Position numbers and translations under genes: made by a program
NCBI GenBank assembly: GCA_000708835.1
Contig: DF236980.1
Coordinates: 271,441 to 335,440 of the forward strand
Origin: Klebsormidium nitens
Lineage: Eukaryota; Streptophyta; Klebsormidiophyceae; Klebsormidiales; Klebsormidiaceae
Direction of reading: 5' to 3'
Length of the DNA stretch: 64,000 nucleotides
Part shown: positions 10,531-33,420 of the stretch, in pieces
Layout: every line of letters starts with the position of its first letter
Numbering within the stretch: position 1 is the stretch's first letter
Notes under the pieces: generated by a model
The model's input: only the letters and a program-made list of their open reading frames with translations
Told to the model about the DNA's origin: nothing
Databases searched by the model: none

Positions 10531-11490
10531 TGCATAAGTTACTCCAATTGTGCGAGCGTCGGATTCGGCCGCGCGCTGCCGCTCGTGATAAATTACACAT
10601 CTGCATGGCCGCTCATGCAGGTTTTATCTGTGTTCTAGGACCTATCTGTGTCGAGCTCGAGCTGACGTACTGCTTAAACTCGCTCATCTCCTTGAGATCT
10701 GCCGCCTCGGACGTTGATACAAGGAACACACAGAGGCGGCCTGGGTCGATATGGCATGGCGGCATCGCGCGAAGTGAAAAACGGAAGTATGCCGCTGTTT
10801 TGCTGCATGTACTCATGGCCGGGCCCGGCTGTAGCTGCTCAGCATGTTTAAAACACAAACATGTGTGACACGCGGTCAACAGCTCGAGCACATGCCGGGA
10901 CGCGGCGTTCAAACAGTATACGTCCTTAACTAAAGATTCATACTTGCAACACTAATCGTAGAGACGTACCTAGATCACAATGATGCCATGCAGAACATGT
11001 CCAAGATTGACATCCGTATTAGCACGTACATGGCAGGCTGGCCGCGGGATTGGATAAATAATGTAACTGAATGTACCTTTCTACTGAATCCTATCTCCCT
11101 TGATTGACAAATGTCACTTCATTGAAAAGCGGCAAAAGCGTACTCACAAAATGTTCAATGAGATCGTTGATGCTTTCTTTGCATGGCACTCTGGAGTGAA
11201 TGCATGAGGCGGGCCAGGAATACAGGCCGCCGCACGAGTATCCAAACGTGCATCCATTTCAGCCATGGGCGAGAATATTGAACGATACCTGTCTACTGTG
11301 TTACAACAAATGCGGACTGTGATCTGTACTGACCAGCGTTTGGAAGAGGCCGGGCAGCTAGCTACAAAGATTAGACGTATGCACTGCGGCAGTCGGGCAC
11401 CTAATCGGCCCTCATCTGGTCGAGCAGTCTAGGAGAGCGCTCGCGACAAGCCCCTCGTTTCAATCATAGTCGGAATCCTCTACACGCACT
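10531..11490. other. Intergenic stretch without recognisable gene
   Basis: No family-level coding signal on either strand. Two overlapping frames of about 100 codons (10530-10868 plus, 10613-10912 minus) oppose each other and neither has supporting features. This is the 3' flank of the TIO gene. Confidence -1.
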
Positions 11491-21853
<10,363 letters not shown>

Positions 21854-23182
21854 CGTGTGCGGCTTTCGTGTAACTACTACCTGATTGGCAAAACACAGCT
21901 TCCTCTGCAGTTCCTAACGACCACCTAACACACACCAATTCATCCACGGCGCCTTGCTCACTTTTGAAAGAACCAGAATGAGGCTACCGTCAAAGCTGAT
22001 CGCTAGAACTTGTCTCAAATATGCTGTCACTGCTGGAGTACAAGTGTGGGGCCCCTGTCGCTTGCCACTGCCACAACTCACTTCAACAATTACCTTCACA
22101 GCCTGCTTCTGTTGGCCTCAGAATTACCTTCACAATCACATATAAGAGCTGGCGCACTGAAGGATAATCTGCTTAAGATGGGTGCGCATTTCCCAAGCAG
22201 TAACAAAACCCTGAGACTGAAAAGATTCAGCTCCCATTAGCTGCAATTCCCCCTGACATCCCAAGAGAAGCGTTGCTATCCCGGCCCTGCTCATTCTACA
22301 AACTGTGGCCGCCACATCAGCCGCTTTCTTCATTCCAAAACCAGTCAGCCCTGTAACATCATCATAAGATGGCCCCAAAATGACAGCATCAGCTGAAGAA
22401 AGGGGCTGCCATCAGGCTCTTGCCAACTGAGTGAGCGCCCTAGAATGAGCGCCAGCCACTGGCTGGACCGCAGCTGTTGCTTGCCAGCCTGCTGCACTAG
22501 ACTATTAGGTACCCCAATTATCGACCACTTATGTGGGTCCTATGGTCGAATATACAACCAACTTTGTGCAAAAATTTCAGGATATTTGGGACTACGAAGC
22601 CTGAAGGGCTCTCCACCGAATCATTTGAATCCACATTTTGACCAGCTCTAGGTCACGCTCTGGCACCAAAGCCCTCCTTTTGATAACCAAAAATTGCTAT
22701 TTTGGCAACGGGTCAAGCTGAATTAGCAGGAGTCAGGAGTCACGCCACAGGATCGGACTGCATTCTTCGAAACACTTGCCGTTGGCCACTTCGAAATGTT
22801 TTGCTTGAAAAGCGCGCCATTGTTGCCATTCAATGGATACATCATTCTGATTCATGGACCGTCCTTGTCATTGAGGAGTTGAGCCTAGGCCCAGGGACGA
22901 GCCTTAACTGAGGCCTAAAAGTATTCCCTTGGCCAGCTTGCTCGCGTCGCATGCTATCCCTCTTTAAGTCTTCTTTCTGGCTACCATCTTTTCTTGAGCA
23001 CACTGTAAGCACAGCGGTCCCCATTGTACGCCGGGTATAAAGTTTCGAACTGATCTGCACCTTTGTTTCTTATGCACGGTGGGCCGCTGCATTGAGGAGG
23101 CAGGCATGCAGCTCGTTGCATGGTGACTAGGTAGTGAGAAAGTGTTGAACCTTCCCACGGGCTTTCATTGCCTATCTCGATC
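21854..23182. promoter_or_regulatory. Divergent intergenic region TIO / NUP50
   Basis: About 1.3 kb between two head-to-head start codons, presumably containing both promoters and 5' UTRs. No confident core elements or extra gene were seen; the ORFs present are short and unsupported. Confidence -1.
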
Positions 23183-26100
23183 ATGGCTGGAGGGAAGCGG
23201 AAAGCAGAGGAAGAACTAGATAGAGGAGATGGCTATAAGAATGGAGTGCGGGTAAGTTCCTGTTTCCTTCTAAAGAGGAATTTGTGACGCTCTGAAGTTG
23301 ACCTCGTAACTTTCAAGGTAATGCCTTCACTCAAATTCGTCGATATTTGTAGATTGTCAGGCTATATGTTAAAGGTCGCTCAGGATCTTCTTAACTGTCG
23401 TTAACGAAATTGGGCTTATACCAGTGGTGTCAGGGGCGCACTATCAGAAACCTTCTGAATACGTTCTTTCTTCTTCCTTCACTTCACTTGCAGGACGCCG
23501 AAGTTCCTTCGACTGGACCAAAGGCCCCTGATAGCAGTAGGAAAGCAGACTGCCTAACCACTGTGACGGCATTGAATACACAGTTTGCCAGGTAGGTGAC
23601 CAGACTTCTCACCATTTTGCTTGACGCCTTGGTAAGACTCGTGTTATTGAGAGCGCGCCAACTCAACCATGCATGCTTGCACAACGAGGCATCGAACGAG
23701 TTAAGTTCTTCAGAAATCATGCCTCTGACTCCGAGTCAACATTTGCTGCATGTTTCTTCAAAGCCAAGAATATGATGCCTTCAAGAGGGCGCACAGATCA
23801 AGCGTTGCAAGATGGGGCAGACTTTCCATTCTGACATAAATAGTTTCTGTTTCACTTCTATGTCTTCCTTGACATCTGCTTGCAGTTGGATCCAGAAGCA
23901 GCAGCAGGACAGGCCGTTTGATCTGTGGAGAACGGGCGCTCAGGATTACCTCAGGCATGCAGAAAAGATCCTGGTGAGGGCGAATGACTCGACTTCGATA
24001 TGGATTGAACGCTTTTGCTAGGTAACCTCCTGAAGTGGCTGCATGCCTCTGAGGATTGAAGCAATCTGGACTTTTCTGTGACTGTATCTAGAGACCGAGT
24101 ATAACAATGTGGCGCCAGAAGGGCTTTCAACGTTGCCTTCGCCCCTCACTTAATCTGTATCATAAAAACATCCCCACTTCCACAAGATCGTGTGCCACAC
24201 TGTAAAGACCACTCCTGGCCACAGCCATTTACCTCAGCATTCCATGTGCAGTCCGACTTCCATGACGTGGTCGATTGGATCAGCTCAACATCAGGCCAGA
24301 ATGGAAGCACCACAGAAACAGCCGAGCAACCCGAGGTCAGCAAGGCCCCAGAAACCAAGACGCCCCCGGCGGATGCCCCTGCATTCAAAGGCTGGGGAAA
24401 GTTTGAAAACGAGAATGGTAAGAAGCCCGCGGCAAACGGCGCTTCCCAGGAGCAGGGAAAGGCCTTTGCTTGGGCGCCTGCGGGTAAAAGCGGGGATCTG
24501 AGTGCTAGCCATAAGCCCGGGGACTGGGGAGGGGTCTTTCCTGGTCTGGCCTTTGGAAAGAAGGACGAGGGGTTTGGTGGTTTCACCGCCGGAGAAAAGT
24601 CCAAGACGGATACTGGGGGAAGCGCGCTTCCTGGCTGGGGGTCCGGTTTCAACACTAGCTCGAAAGGGGAGAAGGAAGCAGAAGGTATGGAGGTGGGGTT
24701 CAAAGCAGGGGACAAAAGGAGCGCCTTCAAGTTCCCAATGGGGGGCGCTTCTGAGGGGCCAAAAACAGCGCCAACTTTCACCACGTCTCTCTTCGGTCAA
24801 CCTGCCTCTACTCCAGGAACTTCTGCCGCAGTCGCCCCTTCCCCCCTCTTCACTGTCCCTCCTTTCCAACCCTCCAGTCTAAGCGCCCCTCCAACAACGG
24901 GCGGGAAAAGTGCTTCCGGTGAAACGCCAAAAACGGGGCCGCAAACCGCACCGGTCTTCTCCGTCCCAAAGTTCCCGAGCCTGGTCCAGGCTGCACTGGT
25001 CCCGGCAATCAAAACCTCGGTCACGCCGGGCGCGTTTGACTGGGCGGCTGGATTTAAAAATCCTGTCCCGAAGTCGGGGGCTGCTCCGAGCTTTGCGCTT
25101 CCGGGAGCCAAGGCGCTTGCGGGGGGAGCCGAAGAAGAGGGCAAGAAAGAGGGTGCGGAAAAGGAGAAGAAAGGGGAAGAGGAGGCTGGAGAAGGTGAGG
25201 TGACAAGCGGGGGAAATCTGGTCAGGACGAGTATGCTCACCGGAATCTCAATTGTTGAGGGTCCTTTGGTTGCTCAGTATTTTGCCAGAGCTCACGGGGG
25301 TTTGATAAACCGGATCCTTGTTTTGGCATAATATTGCTGTAGCATTGTATGCAAGCTGCCTACTTGTGCTGGCCAGATTTTTCGCATTGCCCTGCGTTGG
25401 CTGCGAAAAGGATGTCAAGTGACTCCATTTCTTCTTTTATGAGAGGTCAGTTTCTTGAGTAGTATCTCCCTCTCTGGTTTTTTGAGATCGTCTCTTGATT
25501 GCAAAAGCCCTTTTTTTGCAGGAGAGGCCCCGAGCGAGCCTCCAAGCCCGTCTTTCAAGGCTGCCGAGGAGGAAGGGGTAGAGAACGTCTTTGACACTCC
25601 AATTAAGGTGTACAAAAAGGGGCCAGGGCCCGACGGCAAGGCAAGCGACGAGTCCTTCAACTCAGCCTTGTCGAGTCCATTCTCATCTTCTAAGACTCTT
25701 GATTATCTTTTGTTTCTTGGGTCCATATATGCATTCCTTCAACTCTCTGTCGAACTCAGTTGACCAAGGACTCACCAAGGATCCTTTCATTCCTGTCGGG
25801 CAGCAGGTCCGGGTTTATTCTTCTTGGAAAATCTCGTCCAGACATATCAAGGTCCTGCATGGCTCATGTTTGAAAAGCTCGCTGACACGTCATGTCAGAA
25901 CGGAAGGAAGGAGAACGCGGACCGCAGTTTGCAGTCCGAGACCCCCACACCGATTGGTACTGGTCACTCTGCGCGCGCAAGCAGATTGAAGTAGGGCTGG
26001 CCATGCGCGTGGTCTAGCATAACCCATAGTAACGTAACTCAAAGCCTTCTGTTGACCGACCAGCCCGACTCCACCGAGCGCTCGAATGCAGCTAGGCGTT

Positions 26101-27450
26101 CATACCTGACAGATCGACTGCAGTCGCCGAAGAAACCACCCGGTGACCCGGAATATAACCAAGTACGTCAATATGAGTTGCGTGTGCAGAGTACCAACCG
26201 GTGTGGGGGTCCAGGAATGAAAACTGGAGTCCACGTTCTCCTTCCATGCGTTCTGTCACCACAGGATGAAGCTTGTCCGCATCAACGCGTGCCTGCCGTT
26301 TGGAGGGAGACCCTATCCAGTGATTGTAGTGGGCATTCCGCTAATGTTAGCGTGTTGTAGACTCCGCGCTAACCCGCGTCTTATTGGTGCAGTGGGAGGA
26401 TCAGGGTACGGGGTCCCTCATGTTGAAAAGGGACAAGGGGGCGGCGCTCAAGAGCAAGGAGGCGAACGCGCGGATCGTCTTTCGAAACCCGGTAAGCACG
26501 GCGTGATGCGCTTGCTTCTTGAATAGAGACTACATGGTGCGAGACAGAACAATGATACTCCCGAAAAGCTGAAGACGAAACGGTTCTCATTGGTAGAGAC
26601 ACACTTTTTACGAGTCATGTTTTACAGAACTTGGAAGGAAACTCTCAAGGCGAGATCCTGGCATGGAGCCCTTCCAGGTGGTGGACACAAAGTGCCGCTA
26701 GAATGAGGGCTGATGACTTGGAAGTCGACATTAAAGGCGGAGGTTTAGGGTTGTTGTCAACAGCGGTGCCTGCTCTGTCAACGTCAGGACAGGCGCGTCA
26801 CTTCTCCTTTCTGTTTGTCAAAAAGAGGACGGACTTAACCGTCGGTCTAACGATTACACGATATCGCTCATTTGCAGGGGGGAAAGGTGCTGCTGAACGC
26901 GCGGTTGTACGTGGGGATGAAGCTGGAACTTGGTAAAGATGTCGTCAACACGATTTTGCAAACCACGGTGGGTTTGGCCCTTAACCCTCCATCTCGTCCT
27001 GAATTGAAGGGCGAAACTCAAAGAAGCGGAGCCGTTTTGGAAGCTGCGCTTTTCAAGCATACACTTTTTCGATGCAACCCGTTCGGGAGACGAGCCTGAG
27101 CATCAATCTGGTTTGTAACGGGGAAGCTCATCACGTTTCGCCTGAATCTCGACTCTGAGCATTAGGCACGCCGACTCTAACCATGTCCGGGTGACGAAGG
27201 GTGCAACAAGCGGGTTAAGTTTGCTCCACAGAGAAGGTTGAGTCAGGGAAATGGTCTCGTTTGTGCGCAGGAGACTAGCACGCCGACGAAAGGCGGAGAT
27301 GCAGAAAAGCCGGCAGAGACAGTAACGGAGGTCGTTACGAGGCTGTACGCTTTCAAGCGTCCCAAGCAAGGAGGGATGGCATCGGAAGAGCTCAAGGCTG
27401 CTCTCGAGAGGCAAGTGCCGAGCGAAGATGCATCAAATGCGAAGTCCTAG
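23183..27450 (+). CDS. NUP50: NUP50-like nuclear pore protein with C-terminal Ran-binding domain
   Basis: Exons 23183-23251, 23494-23591, 23886-23973, 24252-25194, 25522-25640, 26393-26491, 26878-26967 and 27271-27450 give 561 residues with consistent phases. NUP50 sits in the nuclear basket, binds importin-alpha through its N-terminus and Ran-GTP through its C-terminus, and speeds cargo release. The N-terminus starts MAGGKRKAEEELDRGDGY (NLS-like, importin-alpha-binding type), followed by TALNTQFASWIQKQ...LWRTGAQDYLRHA, the plant NUP50 signature. A low-complexity Gly/Ser/Phe centre has scattered FG (SLFGQP, GFGGF). The C-terminus is a Ran-binding domain: FDTPIKVYKKGPGPDGK, WEDQGTGSLMLKRDKG, ARIVFRNPGGKVLLNARLYVGMKLELG. 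The domain is continuous only if exon 5 ends at 25640 before a GC donor. Start ATG is the first in frame and preceded by ATC. Confidence -1.
25641..26392 (+). other. Probable GC-AG intron in NUP50
   Basis: The exon ends ...GACGGCAAG followed by GCAAGC, the classic strong context for a GC donor, and ends at TTATTGGTGCAG. Joining here gives KVYKKGPGPDGK-WEDQGTGSL, which is the uninterrupted first half of a Ran-binding domain. No GT donor in reach keeps frame and domain. Confidence -1.
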
Positions 27451-28584
27451 GTTCGTCATGCACTTCATGTTCGATAGCTCTCCACTGTGCAATGACAGTC
27501 TTCTTTTTGACATTGTGCGTCAGTGAAGTTAGAGCATATTGCAGTAATCGCAAGGATTGGGAACGCAATCATGCAAGGTCAGAACGTCTTTTGATCCTAT
27601 TGTGCGTGTCTTGGCTCCCACTCGAGAAAAGCTTGCTTCGCCTGAGCGTCGCTGAGTCAACGTATGCAATCTTCATTGGTTTCATTTCGGCCATATTCCA
27701 GCGCATGTCTGTGCCACTTTTGTGTCCGTTTCACTATCTTCTTGAGTAGGGACGCATGTCACATGCAGTGCACAGTGCTCCCGGCCGCGCGGCACATAGT
27801 GTGTGGTAATTGCGATTCTACATCATGCACAAAAACAGTGGGCCCGGGCAAATCGCTTGCCAATAGCTGCTCATGGAGACTTGATGTCGTGTGCTATCCA
27901 GCTAGCAGCCCAGATCGCGTCTTTATCATACTGAGCCGCGTCATCGAATATATGCACATATGTGGGCCCCAAGCTAGCTTGGTTGACCGCGCGGCCGGCC
28001 TAGAGCTATAGCTATATATGAATATGCAACCGTACCGTTTCAGCAATCATGTAGGCGCGCGGCCGCCCATGCTTATATATTAAGGTACTGAACAATTATG
28101 ATACCTATATGCATGCCTGTACACGTGTTAGTATACATATATGGGGCGGCCGCAATTTGATAATGCAATTAATGGTATCGAGGCGCGCGCGCCTCCGTGC
28201 GCCTTGAGTTCATGTGCATGTAATACCGTCACATGAGATTTTGTGCACCTGTCAATCATGTTATTTAAGAATGGATCAAGATTTGATCATGCGTGCGGCA
28301 TGATCGACCAACTTCGACGATGTTCCTCAGTGGGACGGTGATTAAGTTCACATGGGGCGCTGCTTGCTATATCCAAGCTCGTTACCTATACGTGGCGCCC
28401 GGGCCCCTGCCGCGACCCAATCTAGTGATTCAACTGACTGAGAGTACTATAGTTATTAACCTCGCTTGCAGCTGCAAGCAGGCTGCCACTTGAGCTCATG
28501 ATGATATTTTGCCATGGCAACGCTTCGCTAGACGAGCCAGCGGGGCTTCGTTTCAAAGGGACGCTCGCATAGCAAGCGGGCAGC
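27451..28584. other. Gene-free spacer between convergent NUP50 and hydrolase genes
   Basis: About 1.1 kb holding the 3' flanks of two convergent genes. It is AT-rich with TATATA stretches and scattered GC palindromes (GCGCGGCCGGCC near 27990, GCGCGCGGCCGC near 28057, GGCGCGCGCGCC near 28180). No coding signal seen. Confidence -1.
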
Positions 28585-31500
28585 CTATGTTGCAGCAATT
28601 GCAGCAATAAAGTCGTCCGACGTGGCAATTGCGCCGAAAACCCCTCCCTGCACATGAGAAGGAGAACCCTTGAACCCCTTGAACTCAAACTAGAAGGGCA
28701 AGAGAGAATGGGTGCGCCTCAACACGCTCGCGCTTCATGTGTGCCCCTATGTCCAGTCTGGAGGCAAAAGCAGGTCAACCGTCTTGGCAGCACGCTTCTT
28801 GGAGGGATCCTCAGGAAGACTGCCCGAAAAGACTATTGTTTTACTCAAAAGCACAGGCCGTCAACGAAGCTTTGCCTCCAGTTTACCGGTCCCTTTCTAC
28901 TTGCCATCGAAGTCTTGATGACGGACGCAAGTGCAGTGATGCTGGGTTTACAAATAAGTGAACGGAAGGACGCGATGCGCACTTGGCGAAGCTCCGCCAG
29001 ATAGAATGTAACCAATATTTCAGTTCAACGACGACAGGCAAAAAGAGGGGATGGGGACAGCACAAACCTCGTGGATAAGTGCCTCTACAAGCACTTGAAC
29101 ACGAGTCTCGGCGGCGTCATTTCATGGGCGATAAGAAAATGTGGAAGACGCGTGGCCTCACCTCCTTGACGATCATCCTGTGGGCTGCCACGTGATTCCG
29201 GACGTCCGTCGCTGCCGTGCAGTCCGTTAGGAGAAGACACTCGTACCTGCATGAATATAAACATCACCGTTGAAAACTTGGGACGGTATGAAAGGACTAG
29301 TCACCGAACGTGGCACCGAGGGCACATCTAAAGTTTTCAAAGAGCCGGCCAGGATCCATCGAAAAGCGCTCAGCCCAAAGTACAGTCCTTCGACTCATCG
29401 CCGGGCGCCTTCGGATCTCGTATACAAGCTACAAGATCTGCAAAAATGACATCTCGACTCGGATTGTCTGTCCCCGACCAGATAAGGTGAGGGGAAACCC
29501 TGGGGAATGGTAGTTCGTCGATAGAAGTGCTGCTTAGAAACGGCATGTCTTCCTTTTGGGAAACCTTTTTGGCCTGGAAACACGGCTCCTAAATCCACGT
29601 GACTGTCCTGACCCCGCTTACGGTGGAACACAAGTACGTCTTATGGCAACTCATTATAGTCGTGACTTACCCGCGGTCGTACGCTTCCCGCATGGTGGAG
29701 TGTACGCACACGTCCGTAGTGACCCCCGCCAGCACAACGTTGGTCACGCCCTTATTCTTGAGGATGATGTCAAGATCAGTGCCGCAAAACGCGCTCTACA
29801 CAAGAGAGAATGTTTATTGGTGCTCCAATTTGCTCCTCGTTGACCCGCACATACAACTCTCTTCGAGCTTCTTTACTTTCAGGAACATTTGTCGCTTCGA
29901 CCGGTCTCAAATAAGGTTCCACGTCGACTGGAACGGGTGAGCGCCCATTTCCAGTTTGCTCCTCGTTGACCCGCACTTACAACTCTCTTCAGCGGCTAGT
30001 TTTAGAGCTTCCTAACTTTCAACAATTTCCGTTCTTAAAGACCGGACGGCTCCGTTTTTCGAATCAGGTTAGATTCCGCGTCGACTGAAACGGGGTGAGC
30101 GCTCATCTGCGGTCCTCAGGACCAATGAGAATGCTTCGATCGATCACGTGGTAAAAGTGCAGACCTGGAACAAATCGTAGTTGGGACGGTAAGGTACAAA
30201 GCTGTACGCGGATCAAACATGCGAAGCTGGCGAGCCTAGCACTTCTCAGTCGATGTAGGTCGTTGTAGAATTTTAGGTGAAGGAGGTTCCAACTTATAGC
30301 CTGTTCTGCTTGCCGCCGCCCTCTTTCCTATCACCACCAACCCTCTCGAAACCGTTAGCAATCGAACCCATTCGAGAGGACAGCCTCGGCATCGCTCGGT
30401 TGAATTAAAAGCAATCTTTAAAAAAGTTTTACCATCACACACGCACATATGCGGGCTTATCAATAACCGGCTCTCCGGGCAGCGGGTACAACTCCGGGAT
30501 GATGTCATGGCCCTTCTCCCCCCGGATCAGGAAGCGGCCAAGGGGGCCCTCGCTGCCGATCGCTCCGCCGGCCTTCTTGGAACGGAACAGCTGTAAGTTG
30601 AAATAACGGAAAGGTCAAAGGAAGTAAACAAGTAGCTGGCGGCTCGAGATCACTTTGATTATTTCTCAAAAATGTTCTTAGATCGCTTGAATGTAGAAAA
30701 AGTGCTGGATAGCGAAGCTGGCCAGTCCCGTTTGAGTACAGAATGTGTGTGAGCACGTCTCGTTCGAGGCATAGTCGAAGTATATAGTAGACATGTGCCA
30801 GCCTAATGTAGCGGATTGAGGCCAAGGGCGGATTTGCGGCCAAGGATATCGAGTGATGCAGCTGTGTCCTGCCGTTATTAAGCTCCTACAATAAGAGCTT
30901 TTGAAGTGCCTATAAGAGGGCCTGGGCAACCCCTGAGACTGCCCCCCAAAACGGCTGTGCCGGCAGAAATGGCAATTTTGTTTTTATCTGGGCCAATCGG
31001 TGGTGGCTGTCCCTGCGAATAAACTTGAAATGCACTCTGGTCGGCCTCAGTGCTAGGTTTGAATAGATAAAGTATACAACTGGAGAGTGCCAAAACTTTC
31101 ACTTACTTTGTGCGGAGAAACGTCTGCCAGGTCTGGTCGATACCCTTCGCGTGTGTGAATGACGTGAAAGCCACGTGCCCGACACGCATCTAGAACCCTC
31201 CTGATTGGCGCAATCGGTTCCTGCATGAAGAACCGAATGACTTGACTTGAAAGAGATCACATTAACTTGGAAAAGCGCAAGAAGTCCTCCACAAGCTGGC
31301 ACTCAAATGTTAGTGGAGTAAAAATAACTTTGAAAGGGTCAAGCGGGACATGTCGCACAACGTTAGGTCACAGGCGAAGAGACCTCACAGAAGTCCTTGA
31401 ACGAAGACATCAGCCCAACTACACCTCTTATCTTCTGTCATTATCTTCGAATCTCTTGTCATACATGGGCTGTAGTAGGTAAAATAGATAGAAGGTGGCT

Positions 31501-32175
31501 CCACATACCCGCATTGCGGAGACGTCATAGCCCATGGAATCTACATAGCCACCCTTCTCACAAAAGTCCAACTGCATGTCAATGACAATGAAGACCTGCA
31601 AGAAGCTGGTCAAAGGTCAGACGTGGAGTTCTCCGAAGGACAACACTGCAAAGAGTGGGTTTTATCAATGAAGTTGTTAATAGCGCCCTTCCATTTTACC
31701 ACATGTTGGCGGCTGTGAAGGAGTTACAAAGAATCAGGATCCCATATAAGGTTGATAAATTCGAGGGGGATTCAAGTTTGTACTACGAAATACGAGTCAT
31801 GTGAGTGGCATAAATTCAACGCCTAACGCCATGGCACCTACTGCACATAGCAAGATCTTTTGCAGTCTGCCCCAATATATGATGCTGTCCCCAAGAAATG
31901 CAAAGTGCAGGATGTGGTTCGCCTACAAAGCAGTACTGATACGGGAGGCTCAGCTTTCAAGCAAAGCTCCACATTCTCATCATTCAAGAAGCAGTTGATG
32001 CAACCCAGACTGCGGGTTCTGTATTCAAGAAGGGAGGACAACCCACCGTATTGCTCTTGTCAAGGGCATGCACCCAGGGCCAATCATGGGGGTTGGCTTT
32101 CACTTTCCTAGCCTCTGGGGCTTGGTTACTCTCTTGGTTTTTAGTGGGAGGTGGTGGGGTGAGAATAGCTTCCAT
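28585..32175 (-). CDS. Isochorismatase-fold cysteine hydrolase (RutB / biuret hydrolase-like)
   Basis: Seven exons, 32175-32047, 31595-31509, 31220-31107, 30590-30447, 29795-29671, 29246-29162 and 28647-28585, close in phase to 248 residues, the usual length of the family. These enzymes hydrolyse amides, ureides or carbamoyl compounds with an Asp-Lys-Cys triad. All three are visible: Asp in [10 protein letters not shown], Lys in [12 protein letters not shown], Cys in [16 protein letters not shown]. Other family marks are [13 protein letters not shown] at the N-terminus, [37 protein letters not shown] and the ending [13 protein letters not shown]. The long TREG..PDL and GHDI.PEL motifs match the bacterial ureidoacrylate/biuret-type branch more than plant nicotinamidases, so an old bacterial transfer is possible, but seven introns show it is settled. 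The exact substrate is not deducible. It is head-to-head with the coiled-coil gene. Confidence -1.
29826..30110. repeat. Imperfect tandem duplication in hydrolase intron 4
   Basis: Two diverged copies of about 125-155 bp. Both start TTGCTCCTCGTTGACCCGCA, share ACAACTCTCTTC and GAGCTTC, and end with a C.CGTCGACTG.AACGGG(G)TGAGCGC.CAT block. They lie in the intron just upstream (in gene direction) of the exon coding the catalytic Cys. No exon sequence is included. Confidence -1.
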
Positions 32176-33420
32176 GCTGTGACCAGCCCCGTTAGGGCCA
32201 GACTATCAAATGGTCATGCTGAGTTCCATTTCGAAAAGGACTGTGATAAGTGCCAATCTGTGGACCTCTCCCCAAGCTCAGTGTGAGCAGCTTGGGCGGC
32301 CCCGCCAGCTTCACAGGTTTTTTTAAGACTTCTTTGGTCTTTTGAGATCAAAAAGTCTGGTGCTGTGGCCCTATACCAGGAACGTATCACTGTGGGGCTG
32401 AGTTGTTACTTCCTTCCACACAGCATTGCCTGCTGGCCGCTCATTGATGTTTGCAGGCCAATGAGAATATCTTTGCAGTGAGATGGCGTTGGAAATGTTA
32501 CACATATATCGGCAGCGGCGTCGTAGATTGTGCAGTGCCCAGGGTCAACTCCAGCTGGTACCGCCAGCTGCAATAGGAGCTAGAAACACAAGGATACAGT
32601 GGTACCCAATAAATTCTGCAGGTTTCGAAAGCAAAGCAGAAAGATAGAATCCTGCGCAGACCGTACTCATATGATAAACATACATTTACGCGCGGCCGGC
32701 CGCGGGCCGGGCGGCGGCCCACTTGGCAGTAGCGCGGCCGGCCCAAGTCGGGAACCCTGATTACATTATGTAAACCCTTCAACACTTGAAGGCGTATACG
32801 TCATGGCCGTCCGCTGTTTTGTTCTTGGATCGCACGGTGCAAAACTGCCAGGCCGAAACTAGTGGGTTACGGCAACCGTCGATACCTCCCGATGGTACAC
32901 TCTTGGAAAGATCGTTGCGGTACGTACGGGAGTGGGCGGGGCTTCCCCTCCGGTTGGTTATTAACCCTTAGGCTAAAAACAAACATCTGACTCGGGGAAG
33001 AGGGCCTCACTAATGGTGCGTACCGGAGCACCCCTCTGCCTCTGTCACGGTGATTCAAATAATCTTGAATTGGCGCTTTCCCGCCTTTTTGCTTCAGTGA
33101 GTCAGCTGAAACTGCTGGTGTTTAGAAAGCTGAAGTCCTGAAGTGCATTCGAATTTTGGAGTCCTTGCGCAGGAGCGCTCTACTGACCCCCGTTGCAAAG
33201 GCGGTCCAGGTTTTCCAGATCGTACTACAGGCTACAGCGACCTGTCCTCAGTTGGTCGAGCGCAGGAAAGAAGGGGTATAGAAGGGTTTCCTTTTTAGCA
33301 GCCCTTCTGGGCTTGTATTCAAGTAACATGAGGTACTTGCATTGAGGAATCTGCGAAAGCAACAGCACTAGCAAGAGTTTTTGAACGACCTTGACAAACA
33401 GGATCACCGAGCCTCCCATC
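32176..33420. promoter_or_regulatory. Divergent intergenic region hydrolase / coiled-coil gene
   Basis: About 1.25 kb between head-to-head genes. It includes a very GC-rich palindromic block at 32690-32745 built of GGCCGGCC/GCGGCCG words, surrounded by AT-richer DNA. No supported ORF. Confidence -1.

Noticed and set aside
24146-24869. Minus-strand ORFs of 192-212 codons
   Set aside because: Antisense of NUP50 exon 4; no independent splice or domain support.
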